NCBI GenBank assembly: GCA_024734555.1
Contig: JANPWX010000251.1
Location: 418,109-482,108, forward strand
From: Trochalopteron elliotii
Lineage: Eukaryota; Chordata; Aves; Passeriformes; Leiothrichidae
Length of the DNA stretch: 64,000 nucleotides
Direction: 5' to 3'
Shown here: in pieces, positions 1-11,139 of the stretch
Layout of the letters: each line of letters starts with the position of its first letter
How positions within the stretch are numbered: position 1 is the stretch's first letter
The notes under the pieces: generated by a model
The model's input: only the letters and a program-made list of their open reading frames with translations
Databases searched by the model: none
Told to the model about the DNA's origin: nothing
Position numbers and translations under genes: made by a program

Positions 1-915
1 GCCATGGTACTGACTGCACAAGGCTCCACTGACTTAGAAAGTGACCTTAGAATTCTTAGAGGCCTACTTCTAAATAAATGAGATTATAAATAAAGATAAA
101 ACAATGCAGCTCCTTCAGGTCCATGTGTGATTTCCCTCGTGGAGCTGCTCCCGTGGCTCTGTGTCTGTCACCCTCAGTGGGTCTGTGCAGAGGTTTTCAT
201 GAAATCCCCTCTCAGGTGTTTGGCAGTTGTCTGTAGAGAACGACCTTTCCTTTTACTCAGGGTTCAGAGGAAGCTCAGCAGTGATTTGAAAATTGCGATC
301 AGAAAATTTGAGGCTTCTGCACTCAAAGTCTGAGCTTTGGAAACACATCTAGGTGTCAGGCTGGGAGTTTGGAAAGCCTGGCTGTGGAGGTCAGCAATGC
401 TAAACCTGGGCAGAAAATGTTGATCATGTAGAAGAACTTGGCTAAGACAGTTTTATTAAAAGAACAGCTACTGTCTGAGATTTTGTATCAGTGTTTAGGG
501 TCTGTCTCTCATGGGTAGAGACACTTGGTACCTAAAGCAGCCTTAGAGGGCAAGCTCAAGTCCCATTAATTTAAAACTCTTCAATTTTTGCATCTCCTCA
601 GCAGACTTACTGTGAACTACTCAAATATTCAGAGTCCAATGTGCCTTGCTACTAAATCCCTGCTACAAGTAGTACCAGAGAGACTTGAAGTATTATATAC
701 ACTTGAAATCTCATTTATTTTCCTGCCAGAACACTATAAAGGAACTTTAGTGTAATGTGAAACAAACTTTCAGTCCTGGTTGTAGGCCTGGGTTGTGTAA
801 AGGTTTGATTACCCAGTGTGGTGTTCTCACATGGGGAGATCTCCACTGTAACTGCAAATTGCTGTGCAGCCTTTATCTGGCCACAGCTGCTTGTACCATT
901 GCAAGAGTAAATAAA
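1..915. other. Unique non-coding sequence, nothing recognised
   Basis: No transposon, RNA gene or plausible exon is visible here. The short open frames lack recognisable protein composition and overlap on both strands. Base composition is ordinary for a vertebrate. Confidence 0.6.
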
Positions 916-919
916 ATAA

Positions 920-1035
920 TACTTAGCATGGATAAATATTTTATTTGCATGCTGGAGCATCTTAAAACTGTATTTTCCAGCCCACCCAAGGTGAAAATAA
1001 ATACTGGGAAGCTGAAGGAAAGGAAAAAAGTGAAT
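920..1035 (-). repeat. Possible ancient SINE/MIR-like remnant (weak)
   Basis: The plus strand reads roughly as an antisense MIR or related core-SINE end: 'aataatacttagca' near 920, a segment like 'atctcaaagcactttac' near 960, and 'aaatactgggaagctgaagg' near 1000, which resembles the antisense 'cagatggggaaactgagg' core. Similarity is judged from memory of the family and is patchy. Chance AT-rich similarity is a real alternative. Confidence 0.3.
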
Positions 1036-1039
1036 CACT

Positions 1040-2635
1040 GTCACAAACCATTTTAGAGCTGAGGCTAGAGGCTGCTCTCTGGCTTTTTTGGCAATCCTTC
1101 CTACCAGGGCACTGTAAATCTAAGTACTGTTATTTCATGTAGAGGATGCATGCTGCTAGGAAAAAAGAGGACTAGCTTTGGGTAGAACAGCTACTTCCTA
1201 TGATTTTCTTTCAGGATTAAAGTGGGCAACTGTCTCCTGATTACTGATAATAATTATGGCTATAACTACCCACATGTTAAAATATGCAATCCTAGATCAA
1301 ATGACAGAAATGGCCAGTGGAGTTCTTCAGTGGCTTGATTGGAATGAACTCAAATGTTAACTTCACAAGTATTCAGTTTATAGGCTTCAAAGAGACCCAC
1401 TATATCCTTACTCTATATTTATTTTTTCCCCAATTTTTTTGCATTTAGCTAGAAAAGCTGTTGGAGAAGGAAGGCTTAAGGGAGGATTGCAGTTGGCAAA
1501 GGTGAAGGAAACAAAGAGCACTCTCCTGGTGCCTGTAGCATCTCTTTTCCCCAGGTACAGGTATTAGTTATAGAGCTCCCAGCTGCACAGGGCCAGGAGC
1601 AGGAGGCAGTTCATGCTGTGTCCTGGGTGAGAGTGTTCCCACTGTGACTTAGAGCAGCTCTCAGAGCAGCTCCAGCAGAAGGTAGAGGACTTCTGTACCA
1701 TCTTGATTTCCAGGCATTTACTAATCCCTGGAAATACAAAAAAGCTTCTTTCTAGGCTGCAAGAGTTTTATGTGATGTGGAAGTGAGTGCAAGGATTTAG
1801 TACTGCCCAAGAGTTACCCCTTTGGGAAGACTCTCCAACAGGCTGTTGAGATTCTTGGAACAGCTCTTGTGCATCACAGAGAAGGGATGGGAATGGTACT
1901 GGGACCACAATGCCCTAAAAGTTTGTCTTCACTGCAGTATTAGCTCACACCTTGTGTACTGCCCCCAGCACAAGCTTCACTCACACAGGAGGACTCCACA
2001 CAGTGCTGTTATCAAAGGGTTGGATCCAGAAGGAGCTGCTGGTGTTTGGTTAATGCACCTCCAAGCCACTAACACCTCCCCTGTAATCTTGACTCACGGG
2101 GACTCCATTTGAACCCTTCCTCTCTGAGTGTGATGGAAAATTCTCCAGTGGGTGACTGAAAGGAATCAGTGGAGCAGCTCAGCAATGCCCAGAGCTCATG
2201 TTTGCCATGCAAGCAAATTCCAGATTCAGTAGCTGGAATGTTATTAGGTGATGTAACTGCTCAAACTTATGGCTCAGGGGTAGTAATCTGAGGATGAGCT
2301 AATTAACTGTACCAGGTAGCTGAGATACTCCTTTCAAAATCTTCCTTGAACTCGGGAGTGATGCACAGTGAAAACCTTGCAGCTTTTTCAAAAGGCATGT
2401 CCCTGTTCTTTGGACGATGAGTAGATGCTGTACAAGGAAGAATCTCCCAATACACGAGGTTTGTAAGATGTGCTAGTGGTCTGTGGGCGTCATCCATATG
2501 TAATTGTGGGATGGAGTTGAACTCAGTGTGACAAACTCGCTGGGAGAAGCGTGGAGTAGAGGAGTGGGAGTCCCAGGGCGGAGATGCTACTAACACCCAG
2601 CAATAACCGGCTACCCTGCTTGGCAGCCCCCGTGC
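1040..2635. other. Unique non-coding sequence, nothing recognised
   Basis: No repeat family or splice-bounded coding segment stands out. Open frames at 1822-2112 (+) and 2303-2596 (-) have no recognisable domain and I treat them as chance. Confidence 0.55.
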
Positions 2636-2639
2636 TGGT

Positions 2640-3240
2640 CTAGGTAAATGGAAATGACTTCATTATTTGTTTGTCCCTTGTCCTAGTGCCTTTTATTTTT
2701 AAGCCTGCATAACGCAAACCACAGCCCCTGGGGAGCTTAACGAGGGTCTAAGTGGCACCACCGTTCCCTGCTAACAATGGGCTTTTGTTGTTCACACTTT
2801 CCCTATCAGAGTGTCCCGGAGGAACGTCCTTGCTTAGGAGACTATATTGTGATGTTATGACCTCAGAGAGGGGTGGGAGAGGAAGGGAGGGTTCAGGTGT
2901 ATCTTTAACTTACTTGAATAACTTTCTTCTAGTTGTGTTTTCTTCCCACCAGGATCTTTAATGAGTGCTCCGAGGGGGCTGGCTCTGAGCTATAAATACA
3001 GGCGCGTTATCACCCTCCTGTATTGTGTACGAGCGCTAATTTCTGTGCTGGGCTTGAACTTGTTGACTTCTGCGGTCGCTGTCAGGAAATGTTGGGTGGG
3101 AAAGGATTAAAGAGCCTATTGATGTGACTCGGAATCTCGGGCCAGGAAGGCTGCTTGTATCATCTTAGATCTAGAGACGGTGGTGTTGATACCCGGGCTG
3201 GGCTTTTTTTTATAGAGTCGCTTTAGTCAGCTCCCTGTTC
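2640..3240. promoter_or_regulatory. Candidate conserved/regulatory block
   Basis: Unlike its CpG-poor surroundings, this stretch keeps several CpGs (for example 'ggcgcgttatcac' near 3000 and 'tacgagcgctaat' near 3028). It mixes GATA-type cores ('gttatca', 'cttagatct') with an 'agctataaataca' TATA-like motif near 2990. This texture is typical of constrained vertebrate non-coding DNA. There is no coding signal and no downstream open frame to make it a recognisable promoter. The call is inference from composition only. Confidence 0.33.
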
Positions 3241-3449
3241 CTCCCTCCCACCTCCCCCATGGCGAGCACACTGACTCCGCCACTCCAGGCCGGAGTCTCC
3301 AAGGAGGAAGTAGACCCTGTAGGCGAATTTCCTGGTATTATGCCATTTTAACAACCTCTCTCTTGATTTAGGTGTTGCAGGCTGGCTAAGAATATTCCTT
3401 GACACTTGAAAGGGACCTTTATTGTTTTCTTAATTTGTGAAGAATTGCC

Positions 3450-3467
3450 TTTTTTTTTTTTTTTTTT
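3450..3467. repeat. T18 homopolymer
   Basis: An uninterrupted run of 18 T. There is no recognisable SINE or LINE body directly next to it, so it may be a simple slippage tract rather than a retroposon tail. Confidence 0.95.
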
Positions 3468-3469
3468 GT

Positions 3470-4945
3470 CTCTCCAAACTTTTCTTTGTAGGGTCAGACT
3501 GGAGCCATGTTATTGTTGTTAAATTTAGATCTGAGACTATATTAAGTCCTCTGGCAGTCTGCCCCAGCGCTTTCACTTCTTAAAACAGGAAGGCAGGCCT
3601 TGGCCTACTTGTGCTCATGTACTTAAAAAGGGTGAGAAGACGACTTTTTACACTGCTGGGAAACAAATACAAAACTGCACAGTGGATATACAACCACTCT
3701 CCTGCTGGAGCCAAGAGACAATTTCAAAGGTTGAGACTCTTTAGGCCTCATGCTCTTGAACAGGAATTAGGTACATAGTGGCTTTTTGGAAAGTCTGTCC
3801 CCAAAACAATTCTGGCATGTGAAAAAAGTCCTGTTCTGTGTGGTGTGGAGGGGAGCAGATCCAGCAGTGTTGGCTGTCAGGATGTAATGGAGGGAGTCAC
3901 TGGTGCAGTGGGGTTGGTTCCCAGGGCTCGCAGCTCCTGCCTGCATTTGGGGAAGAGCTCTTCCAAAGCCCTTGTGCAAGGTCTCATTGGAAAGGTTGGT
4001 GTCTCAAATGTAACCTCCCAAATTATGTTTGTGAGTCTCAGAGAAGGAAACCTGGCTTCTAAAATTCCCAAAATTCCTGTGGAAGGCAGAGAGGGGGAAT
4101 GCTCAACACTTCAGGAATAATGACTAACTGAGATTGCAAAGTCTGGCTGTGTAATGTCTGGCATCTGGGTTTGGAAACTGCCTCTCAGCATTCAGTGTGA
4201 AAACAGATTAGAATATCTGGCCATGTTTGTAAAGAACAATGTGAAATATTAGTCCCTAAACCAAAAAATTATGGGAAAGGGAGAAAGCATGACTACGATA
4301 ATAACTTTAAATTTTCCTGTTTAATTTTAACCTTTCTCAGCATTTTTGAGCACACTTGATTGACTCCTGCCTTTTATAGGGATGACACAGCCAGAAGGAA
4401 AGCAAATATTGCAGCACCTGCAGTTTGTTCTTTTATCAAACTGTGGCTGAATGCACACAGATGGCTCCATGGGCTGCAGGGCTGTGCTCCCAAGTTTTTA
4501 CTCTTTCCCTGTGCCATTTCTGTAGCTAATCCTTCCTATCAGCAGACAGCTAGGAGCCAGCAGCCCATTGAAAAGGGAACCAGACTGAGGACAGGCTGCT
4601 GAGAGGAGTAGAAAAACTGTTCCTTTGAGGACTCTATAGATTTTATTTTTTTTTTCCTGTGTAAAAGCATTCTTATTCTGATATATATGATGGGGGTAGG
4701 GGGCCACAAACTGTGATAAAAATACCTCTGAGCTTCACCAAAGCTCTTTCTACCTTTTCATAATTCAGGAGTCTGTCAATCAGAGGCAAAGGAGAGGAGG
4801 ATGTGTGAGGCTGTGTGCAGAGGGCTGGAGGGCAGCAAAAACAGCAAATACCACTGTCCTCCAGACTGCTGCCAGTCCTGATTCTCAGGATATCACTGCA
4901 AATGGACAGGCAAGAGCAAGTTTGACCCCCTATGTGGGAATTAAA
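3470..4945. other. Unique non-coding sequence, nothing recognised
   Basis: Overlapping open frames at 3767-4120 lie on both strands and are mutually exclusive, as expected by chance. A short T-rich stretch lies near 4640-4657. No repeat family is recognised. Confidence 0.55.
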
Positions 4946-4948
4946 ATA

Positions 4949-4979
4949 CATTCTTGAATTCATCAAGAATGAATTCAAG
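4949..4979. repeat. Two overlapping perfect inverted repeats
   Basis: CATTCTTGA at 4949-4957 pairs with TCAAGAATG at 4963-4971 (9-bp arms, 5-nt loop). CTTGAATTCAT at 4953-4963 pairs with ATGAATTCAAG at 4969-4979 (11-bp arms, 5-nt loop). The two share bases, so only one hairpin can form at a time. Each arm contains or abuts a GAATTC-like core. Confidence 0.9.
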
Positions 4980-4984
4980 GTAGG

Positions 4985-6405
4985 TGCAGGCTGCTCCTGG
5001 AAGGGTTCAGGTGCTGCCTCTGGGTCCCAGTTCAATATAGAGGCTGGGCATTGTGTGTTTAGTGACATACTTGTGCTTGTGCAGGGCTGAATAATTTGCT
5101 TTATCATCAGAGAAGAGCTCAGCATGAGCTTCTACAGCACATGGAAAAACTTGCTCAGATAAGGATTGTCTTTTACTGCCTATCTTTGAAGCTGGCTGCA
5201 CAAAACTGAAATTGAAAGCTCTTGGGCCCCACCTCTTTCACAATACCTCAGCTCTTCCAGTTTTATGTCAGGTGAAACACAGAAGAGGAAGAATTCCTGA
5301 AGCGAGCAGTCAGTTTAGGCACGGGATGTTTAAGCAGGTCAAGGCTTAGTAAGAAGACAGCAAGGTTTGGAGGATTGCTGGAACTTTTCAGTAGTAATGA
5401 AACTTTGAAGATAAAGTAGCTCAAGGGTGGGCTGAAATACCATTCCTTCTCTTCTGGGAAGGCTTATAGCAAGGGATAATGTGGAAAGATGATTTTAAAT
5501 TTATATTCTCCCATTTTCCACGGGAAAACCTTACAATGTTGCTCAATCTGTTTGGTTTTGCTTTTGTGTGAGTGTTGTTTTGTTTTTTCCCCTTCAAATC
5601 AATGCATCATTCCTTAGTTTCAAGCAATTCTTCACCCAAAAAGAAAACTTCTGTTCCAGAGCTGAGAGTTTTTTCCTTGGGACCAGTCCTGCCTGCTCTT
5701 ATCTCCTGGCTCCTGCAGCCAGGCCAACGATAAGCCAGGACTCAGAATTCTTTCTTTGGACAGTCTCCCTGACAAACACTTAGATGAGCAACAAGAAAAC
5801 CTGAAAGAGTGTAAAAGGCTCAGGCTTTCTGATCCTCTGAATCGTCAGAGAGATAAATTCAGGATTGTTTTAGCTGGGCTAATTTTGAAATTGTATTACT
5901 CAGGGAGGCTGCAGGGGGAGGTGACTGGGTGGAAAGGTTATTTCTGTTTGTCACAGGATCTAAATTCCCCAGATCCATTTTCTAAGGATTTTCCTTCTTT
6001 ATCTTGGGTTTCTCCTGGCCCTGAATTCCCCTACTGCCTGACTGGCTGCTGCCTTCTGTCTCAGCACTGTGGGATGCTCTGGAATGACATGCAGCCTGTG
6101 TTACTGTCATTATCTTGGCCTGAAGCCTGCAAGCTTGTGAGGCAGAGCAGTCAGTTATTTAGTGACTTCCTTCCAGAGAGAGGAGAGCTGGAATCTGTGA
6201 TTCCTGGTGCCTCTTGGATCCTCTAAATGTGGTGCTTTCTTGTTTGCCCCATGGCCTGTTCCTGTGTTGTTCTGAGCACACAACACTGGTATCTCTCCCC
6301 TGTACACTGCCCTTAAACACCACGTTTTGCCTCAGTTCCTTTGCTGTTTGTGTGTCCCTCCCCTGACAGGGCCATGGCACTTTGTTGCAGTTTGCAGAGC
6401 AAGGT
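4985..6405. other. Unique non-coding sequence with a GATA-type motif pair
   Basis: No repeat or gene is recognised. Near 5698-5735, 'cttatctcc' and 'cgataagcc' form two opposed GATA-type motifs about 30 bp apart within an otherwise ordinary stretch. This is suggestive only. The 156-codon open frame at 5756-6226 shows no domain. Confidence 0.5.
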
Positions 6406-6409
6406 GTTG

Positions 6410-6740
6410 CAATTTCGTGATTGTGTTGGGTGTCCAAACAAACTATAAATGAATTGCTTTTGGAGCCAGGCCCGTGGATGTTGCCTGAGCAAACAGGCTG
6501 TGACTCCGTTTGCTGGAGCACACCTGTCTCCTCAAACACGGGGGTTTGCTCTCTGTGGAGCCCTGGTGCCTTATCCGTGTCCCATCCCAGGAAGAGCCAG
6601 GTGTCTCCTGGCTGCAGAGCCTTTACAGCCCCGCCGCATCCCCGGGCAGGCTCCGGGCCCGTTATCAGCGCGGGGCGGGCTGGCCCATTCCGTTCCGTCC
6701 CGCAGAGGAAGGAAGGTAGAGTCACAGATACTGACACACG
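6410..6740. promoter_or_regulatory. GC-rich, CpG-retaining island
   Basis: About a dozen CpGs fall within roughly 80 bp at 6630-6705, against a CpG-depleted background. 'gttatcagcgcgg' at 6661 carries a GATA core inside the GC-rich part, and 'ttatctgctg' follows near 6789. The length is short for a classical promoter island and no first exon is evident. It could be an enhancer with low methylation, a small lncRNA promoter, or local GC drift. The open frames here on both strands are by-products of high GC. Confidence 0.4.
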
Positions 6741-6744
6741 GGAG

Positions 6745-7470
6745 AAAAGCCCAGATCAGTGGACAAGATGTCTGAGGCATATGATGCTTATCTGCTGCAG
6801 TGGGTGGAGGAGGAAAGGGCATCCCTTATCTCTTCTCTAGTTCCCAGCCCGCTCTGGCTGCTTAAGGAGGCTCACTGGAGTCTTCCCACATTCCCGTACC
6901 TTCGGGTTCCTGCTGGACAGGAAACGGCTGCTGCTCCAACAGCCATTACATCTCAGCTGGTAGTGTCATTTACAGTCGGATTCCCAGGATCCCAAAGGGT
7001 TTGGGGTGGGGTGGGTGGGAGTGGGGTGGAGGGGCTGCTTGGTCAGAAAATACCTCCCTGGGAAAACAACAAAAACATTGAAACTTGCCTAATTTCTTGA
7101 GCAGTTGGTGAAGCTGGCCTGCGATACTGAGGCACTTCAGGAAATCAAACTGACTCTTTGGAAAAAATTGGAAAGTTACAATGCCTGTAAAGCTTAAATA
7201 GTATAAAAAGGTAATTGCTGTTCAACATTACAGAATGGGGCTGACCATTCCATTATTATTTTATGTCTGAAAAAACTTGGAAATACAGCATTTATAAGGG
7301 AGATTTCTATTTGTGCAGATGCTCCTGTGCAGCTGTTTGGGTATAGGAAGATATCGAAAGCTGCAGAATTAATGAAAACAGACATAGAGGTGCTACTTGC
7401 AGAGAGAGAACACAACATGGCTTGTGGTCTCTGAGGTCTGACATTTAGGCATTTTGAAAAGTGAAACTCC
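6745..7470. other. Unique non-coding sequence, nothing recognised
   Basis: A G-rich stretch at about 7000-7030 ('ggggtggggtgggtggg' type) could form a G-quadruplex on the plus strand. Nothing else is recognised. Confidence 0.55.
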
Positions 7471-7472
7471 TG

Positions 7473-7612
7473 ACCTTAAAGGGACCTTAAAGCTAATCAC
7501 ATTTCACCCCCCTGCCATGGCAGAGACACCTTCCAGTATCCCAGGTTACTCCAAGCCCTGTCTGTCCTGGCTCTGAGCACTTCCAGGGATGGAGAAGCCA
7601 CAGCTTTTTTCT
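7473..7612 (-). mobile_element. CR1 LINE 3'-end fragment, antisense
   Basis: Reading plus-strand left to right gives the reverse complement of an avian CR1 3' region in the usual order: 'agggacctta', 'cccctgccatgg', 'agagacaccttcca', 'ccaggttactccaagccc', 'cacttccagggatgg', then 'ccacagctt'. It is diverged and truncated, and lacks the terminal octamer repeat. CR1 is the dominant bird retrotransposon and most copies are 5'-truncated like this. Confidence 0.87.
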
Positions 7613-7614
7613 CC

Positions 7615-8900
7615 ACATCTCTTGGTTTGTGTGTATGTGTGTTCAGTCTGAGTTGGCAGAGCCAGGACATGATAACTTGTGTTTTGACATCATTATCATA
7701 TATTTAAAATTTCATTTCTTTTGAATTATTTCTGAAGGACTTCATAGATAAAGATATTTCTACAGCTTGTGCAGTGCTACCTTCTGCCTGCTGCCACCCA
7801 AACCTGTTAGAGGCTGATCTGTCATCAACACAGTACAGTGCACAGCTACAATGCCACTGAGGTATTTAATCTGGAATGAACGTAGGGAACAGACTGTCCA
7901 AATCTATCTCCACTGCTGATCTTCAAAAAATCTCCCACTATTGTTCCACTGTTTCCATTGGTGTCTGTGGGCTTGTGGAAGACCCATAACTTGGTTTGGA
8001 ACTCTACCCTTGTTATGAAACAGTTTCATTGTAGTTGCCATTTAGAGGAGTGAAAATTCTAAACAAAAGATGTGGAGGGAGACACATACAAATCTGTGAG
8101 CTTCTGTAATTGGATGCCTGGTTCTGCCTGTATCAGGGAAAAGCTTGCCTATCTGTGTGAGGGAGATTGGCATCTCTGTGTTGTTCATCCTGCACGTGGA
8201 TATAATTAACATTCTATTGCACTAGTGCCCTCAGGGTGACCTTGGTGAGGTTCCAGTGCTGGACTCGCCTGTCTATTGTCTGACACTGGTTTACATCTTC
8301 AAATACGTCCTTCCTTCCTGTGCTCAGCAGAAACTGCTGGGGCCAAGTGTGTGGCTCCTCCTGTCTCGTTGGTGTCTTGGTCTTCGTGGAAATTCCAAAA
8401 TGGCACAGAATTCCTTTTCCAGGCCCATTTTCCTGCCTTAGTTCCCTGATATCTTTAAATTGGTGACCTCTCTCACACCTACCTTCTGTCACATCCACTA
8501 CTTGACTCACACCTTGTCAGAACATGATTTTGGCCAGAGTCTCACTTCTCCCAGAGTTGAGTTATCCTGGATTCAGGTCTGTAGGGAAGGTAAAGGATTC
8601 AGAAGCTCCTCAAACAGGGGTGACATGTGAAAATCCCATTCAGTGCAGCTGCCAGTGTTTGTGTGTATTTGTGTCAACAGAGAGAGCTCTTTGGATGAGC
8701 ATCTTTTCCACTGTCTTTTGTGTGTAAGTGCTCTCTTTCTTTAGAGGAAATTGCCAGGTGGAATGGCAAAGAGGTGGGAGTATAAATAAAGAACAAAATC
8801 CTGCCTTCATTTATGTCCCTGTTCTTGAGTAAATGTTGTTACCTGGATAGTGCAGACTGCAGTCAGGGCCTGCCATTAGGATATTGAAAGTACCAGACCC
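7615..8900. other. Unique non-coding sequence, nothing recognised
   Basis: No repeat family, RNA gene or coding signal is recognised. The opposing open frames at 8214-8510 (-) and 8256-8441 (+) overlap each other and are probably chance. Confidence 0.55.
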
Positions 8901-8906
8901 ATTGAC

Positions 8907-8980
8907 AAAAAAAAAACAAAACCAAAACCAAAACCAAAACCAAACCAAACCAAACCAAAACAAAACAAACAAAAAAAACC
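8907..8980. repeat. A-rich simple repeat, (AAAACC)n / (AAACC)n
   Basis: An A10 run at 8907-8916 leads into about four AAAACC units, then AAACC units, then AAAAC/AAAC decay and an A8 run. The unit drifts along the tract, as in an old degenerating microsatellite that may have begun as an A-tail. The aromatic-rich open frame across it on the minus strand (8811-9029) is a translation of the repeat. Confidence 0.93.
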
Positions 8981-8984
8981 CTAT

Positions 8985-9945
8985 CAAAATTACCCTGAAA
9001 GAAAAATTAGTCTCATTCAAAATGAGCATTTTTCTAGAAGTTATCTCCTTCCTTCAAAAATCATTGTGTCTATTGGCAAGCAACTTTTAAAGCATGGAGT
9101 AAAATCCTTATGCTTTCAGTTTGGGGTTTCCTACTCCCCAGTTGAACATACTGTGTACCTTTTGTGATGTGTATTATTTTTTCAACTTTCTCCTCAACAA
9201 AGTGCATCTCTTTTTCTAATGGCGACTTTGCACTCATTGTACCTGTAGCACGTGAGGTTTTGTGGAATAGTTAGCCCAGTTGTTCTACTGCAGTGTCTGT
9301 GTTCAGATAACCATTTCCCTAGGACATCTGTCCCTGGTGCTGCCCCACCCTGTGCATTCCCAGTGTCCCTGTGCCCCTGGAGCAGCTCTTGGCTCTGCTG
9401 GGCCTGCACAGGTCATTCCCTGAGCCCCTGGATGAACAACTCTACTTCACAGCTCCTCTGATGAGGATGAGTTGTGCTCTGGTCTTTCCAAGTGAGGCAA
9501 CAGTACAATTCCCTTTTTTCCCTTGCTGCTTGTTTGCGTGAAAGAAGAGGAACTGAGTGTTTTGGGGGTCCTGTACTTCTCCGTTCAAGCAGGCATTGAA
9601 TGGGCACAATGGTTTGGGAATTGCTGTTGGAGGCAGGAATAGAGTCCCCTGCTTGGGCTGAGGGTAATTGCTACTGAATTTTGGGCTGGACTGAATGAAT
9701 GCGTTGCCTAAATGCCCCTCTGAACCACTCACTTGTCACTCCTACAGCTTTTTCATTTTAGAGACCCAACATTTCATTCTAATTGACAAAGTTTCAATGG
9801 CAAACTCCAAACCAGAAGCAAAGCATTCAAAGCAGGGAAAATGCGGGAGGCTCTGGAGGTCATTCATATATCAGAGGGTTTGGACATCACTCATCTGGAA
9901 AGAATTCAAAATTTGCCATATGTTTCTTTTGTAAAATGTTTGTAA
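8985..9945. other. Unique non-coding sequence, nothing recognised
   Basis: Ordinary composition. Overlapping open frames on both strands near 9194-9732 have no recognisable domain. Confidence 0.55.
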
Positions 9946-9951
9946 TGATAT

Positions 9952-10014
9952 AACATAAATATATAAATATTGGAAAATTGGCCATTTTCCATGGTATTTA
10001 AAATATATTATGTT
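9952..10014. repeat. Imperfect fold-back with perfect inner stem
   Basis: Outer arms starting AACATAA (9952) and ending TTATGTT (10014) pair with small bulges. Inside them GGAAAAT (9972-9978) and ATTTTCC (9984-9990) form a perfect 7-bp stem around the loop TGGCC. It could be a remnant of a small palindromic transposon or simply AT-rich self-complementarity. Confidence 0.6.
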
Positions 10015-10079
10015 GTGCCATATAAGCCAAATTGTAAGGAAACTGGTCAATTTTCTAAATTATTTCTAAAATCTTCAGT

Positions 10080-10205
10080 GCATTTTGATATATACATACC
10101 ATAGTATGTCTAATAAATATATATTTATGCAATATGGTTAGGGAAATACATACCCATAAATGTGTGTATGTATTTTATATATATGTGTATATAAATGGAA
10201 TATAT
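10080..10205. repeat. TA-rich low-complexity tract with two perfect dyads
   Basis: The stretch is dominated by ATATA/TATG/TGTA steps. ATAAATATATATTTAT at 10113-10128 is a perfect 16-bp palindrome. AAATACATAC (10144-10153) pairs perfectly with GTATGTATTT (10166-10175) across 12 nt. Such tracts are prone to unpairing and may act as matrix-attachment-like DNA, though that role is inference. Confidence 0.8.
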
Positions 10206-10234
10206 ATTGTTTTTCCTTATGAGTTCCTTTATTT

Positions 10235-10950
10235 ATTCTCTTAACACACAGCTGACCCTCCAGATGCATACCAGAAATCCAGGGCTGTTTAGCCCTAAAT
10301 GATGATGTTAATAATGTAAGTAATAAACCCTCTGAATTTTAAAATCAAATGTCATTGCTGATATGGTTGGAAGCTGCAGGGCTCTGCTTGTGCATGTCCT
10401 GGGCTGTGCAGGCTTGTCACTTCCCAGATTTTTCAATATGATTTCTGGAGGTTTAGGAAGTTTCAGGCTTTTGGAGACTCATCTGTGGAAGGAAAGTGTT
10501 TAAGTTTTGCCTCCAAATTCTGTTTTCCCTTTGTGCTTCTTCCCCTCCCTGCCAGCCCTCCAGTTCTGAGGAGACTCCAGTGCATTTCTGAACAACTCCA
10601 ACAGCAGGAAACTCTGCCATTCAGAGAGAAAGGTCTGAGCAAAGGCTGATACAGCCAAGGTGGTGTTGGGATAAAGGGAGAGACTTTCTTCAAAGCATGG
10701 ACTGGGGTAACTCAGAAGGAGGAGTTGACAGGCTGATCCCATCCTGCCAACATAGGGGCTTTTGAGAACTAAATTATTTTTAATCTAAGGTGTTAGAAGG
10801 GAGGTTAGAATTAGCCTTTAACTTGGTGGGTGTAGATTTTTCACACTGGGAATTTATGTAGCAGCCCTTGTATTTACTGGGCAAAGCATTTTGAGTTTTG
10901 CTGAACCACTGTGAGGAGAACAGTGGATTCGGTGTAAACCCAGAAGAAGC
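10235..10950. other. Unique non-coding sequence, nothing recognised
   Basis: No repeat or gene is recognised. Stops are sparse on the minus strand, giving overlapping open frames at 10463-10742 with no domain. Confidence 0.55.
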
Positions 10951-10954
10951 AGTT

Positions 10955-11135
10955 GGGTACTGAACAGGCTCCCCAGGGAATGGTCATGGCTCCAGGGCTG
11001 CCAGAGTTCCAGGAGTATTTGGACAGTGCTTTCAGGGATGGGGTAGGATTGTTGGATGTCTGTTTGTAGGGCCAGGGGTTGGACTGGATGATCATTCTGG
11101 GTCTCTCCCAACTCAGAATATTCCACAATTCTATA
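10955..11135 (+). mobile_element. CR1 LINE 3' end, sense
   Basis: The segments appear in CR1 order: 'gaacaggctccccaggga', 'ggtcatggctcc', 'ctgccagagttcc', 'tttggacagtgctttcagg', 'gggccaggggttggactgg', 'atgatcattctgggtctc', 'ccaactcagaatattcc', and the terminal 'attctata'. It is 5'-truncated at about 180 bp, with the natural 3' terminus present. Its antisense strand supplies about residues 200-259 of the longest open frame in the window. Confidence 0.95.
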
Positions 11136-11139
11136 ACAA

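Noticed and set aside
6159..6840. Several frames of 69-192 codons around the GC-rich patch
   Set aside because: Stops are rare where GC is high. Frames on both strands exclude one another.
8811..9090. Aromatic-rich minus frame and Lys/Asn/Gln-rich plus frame
   Set aside because: Both are readings of the (AAAACC)n tract.
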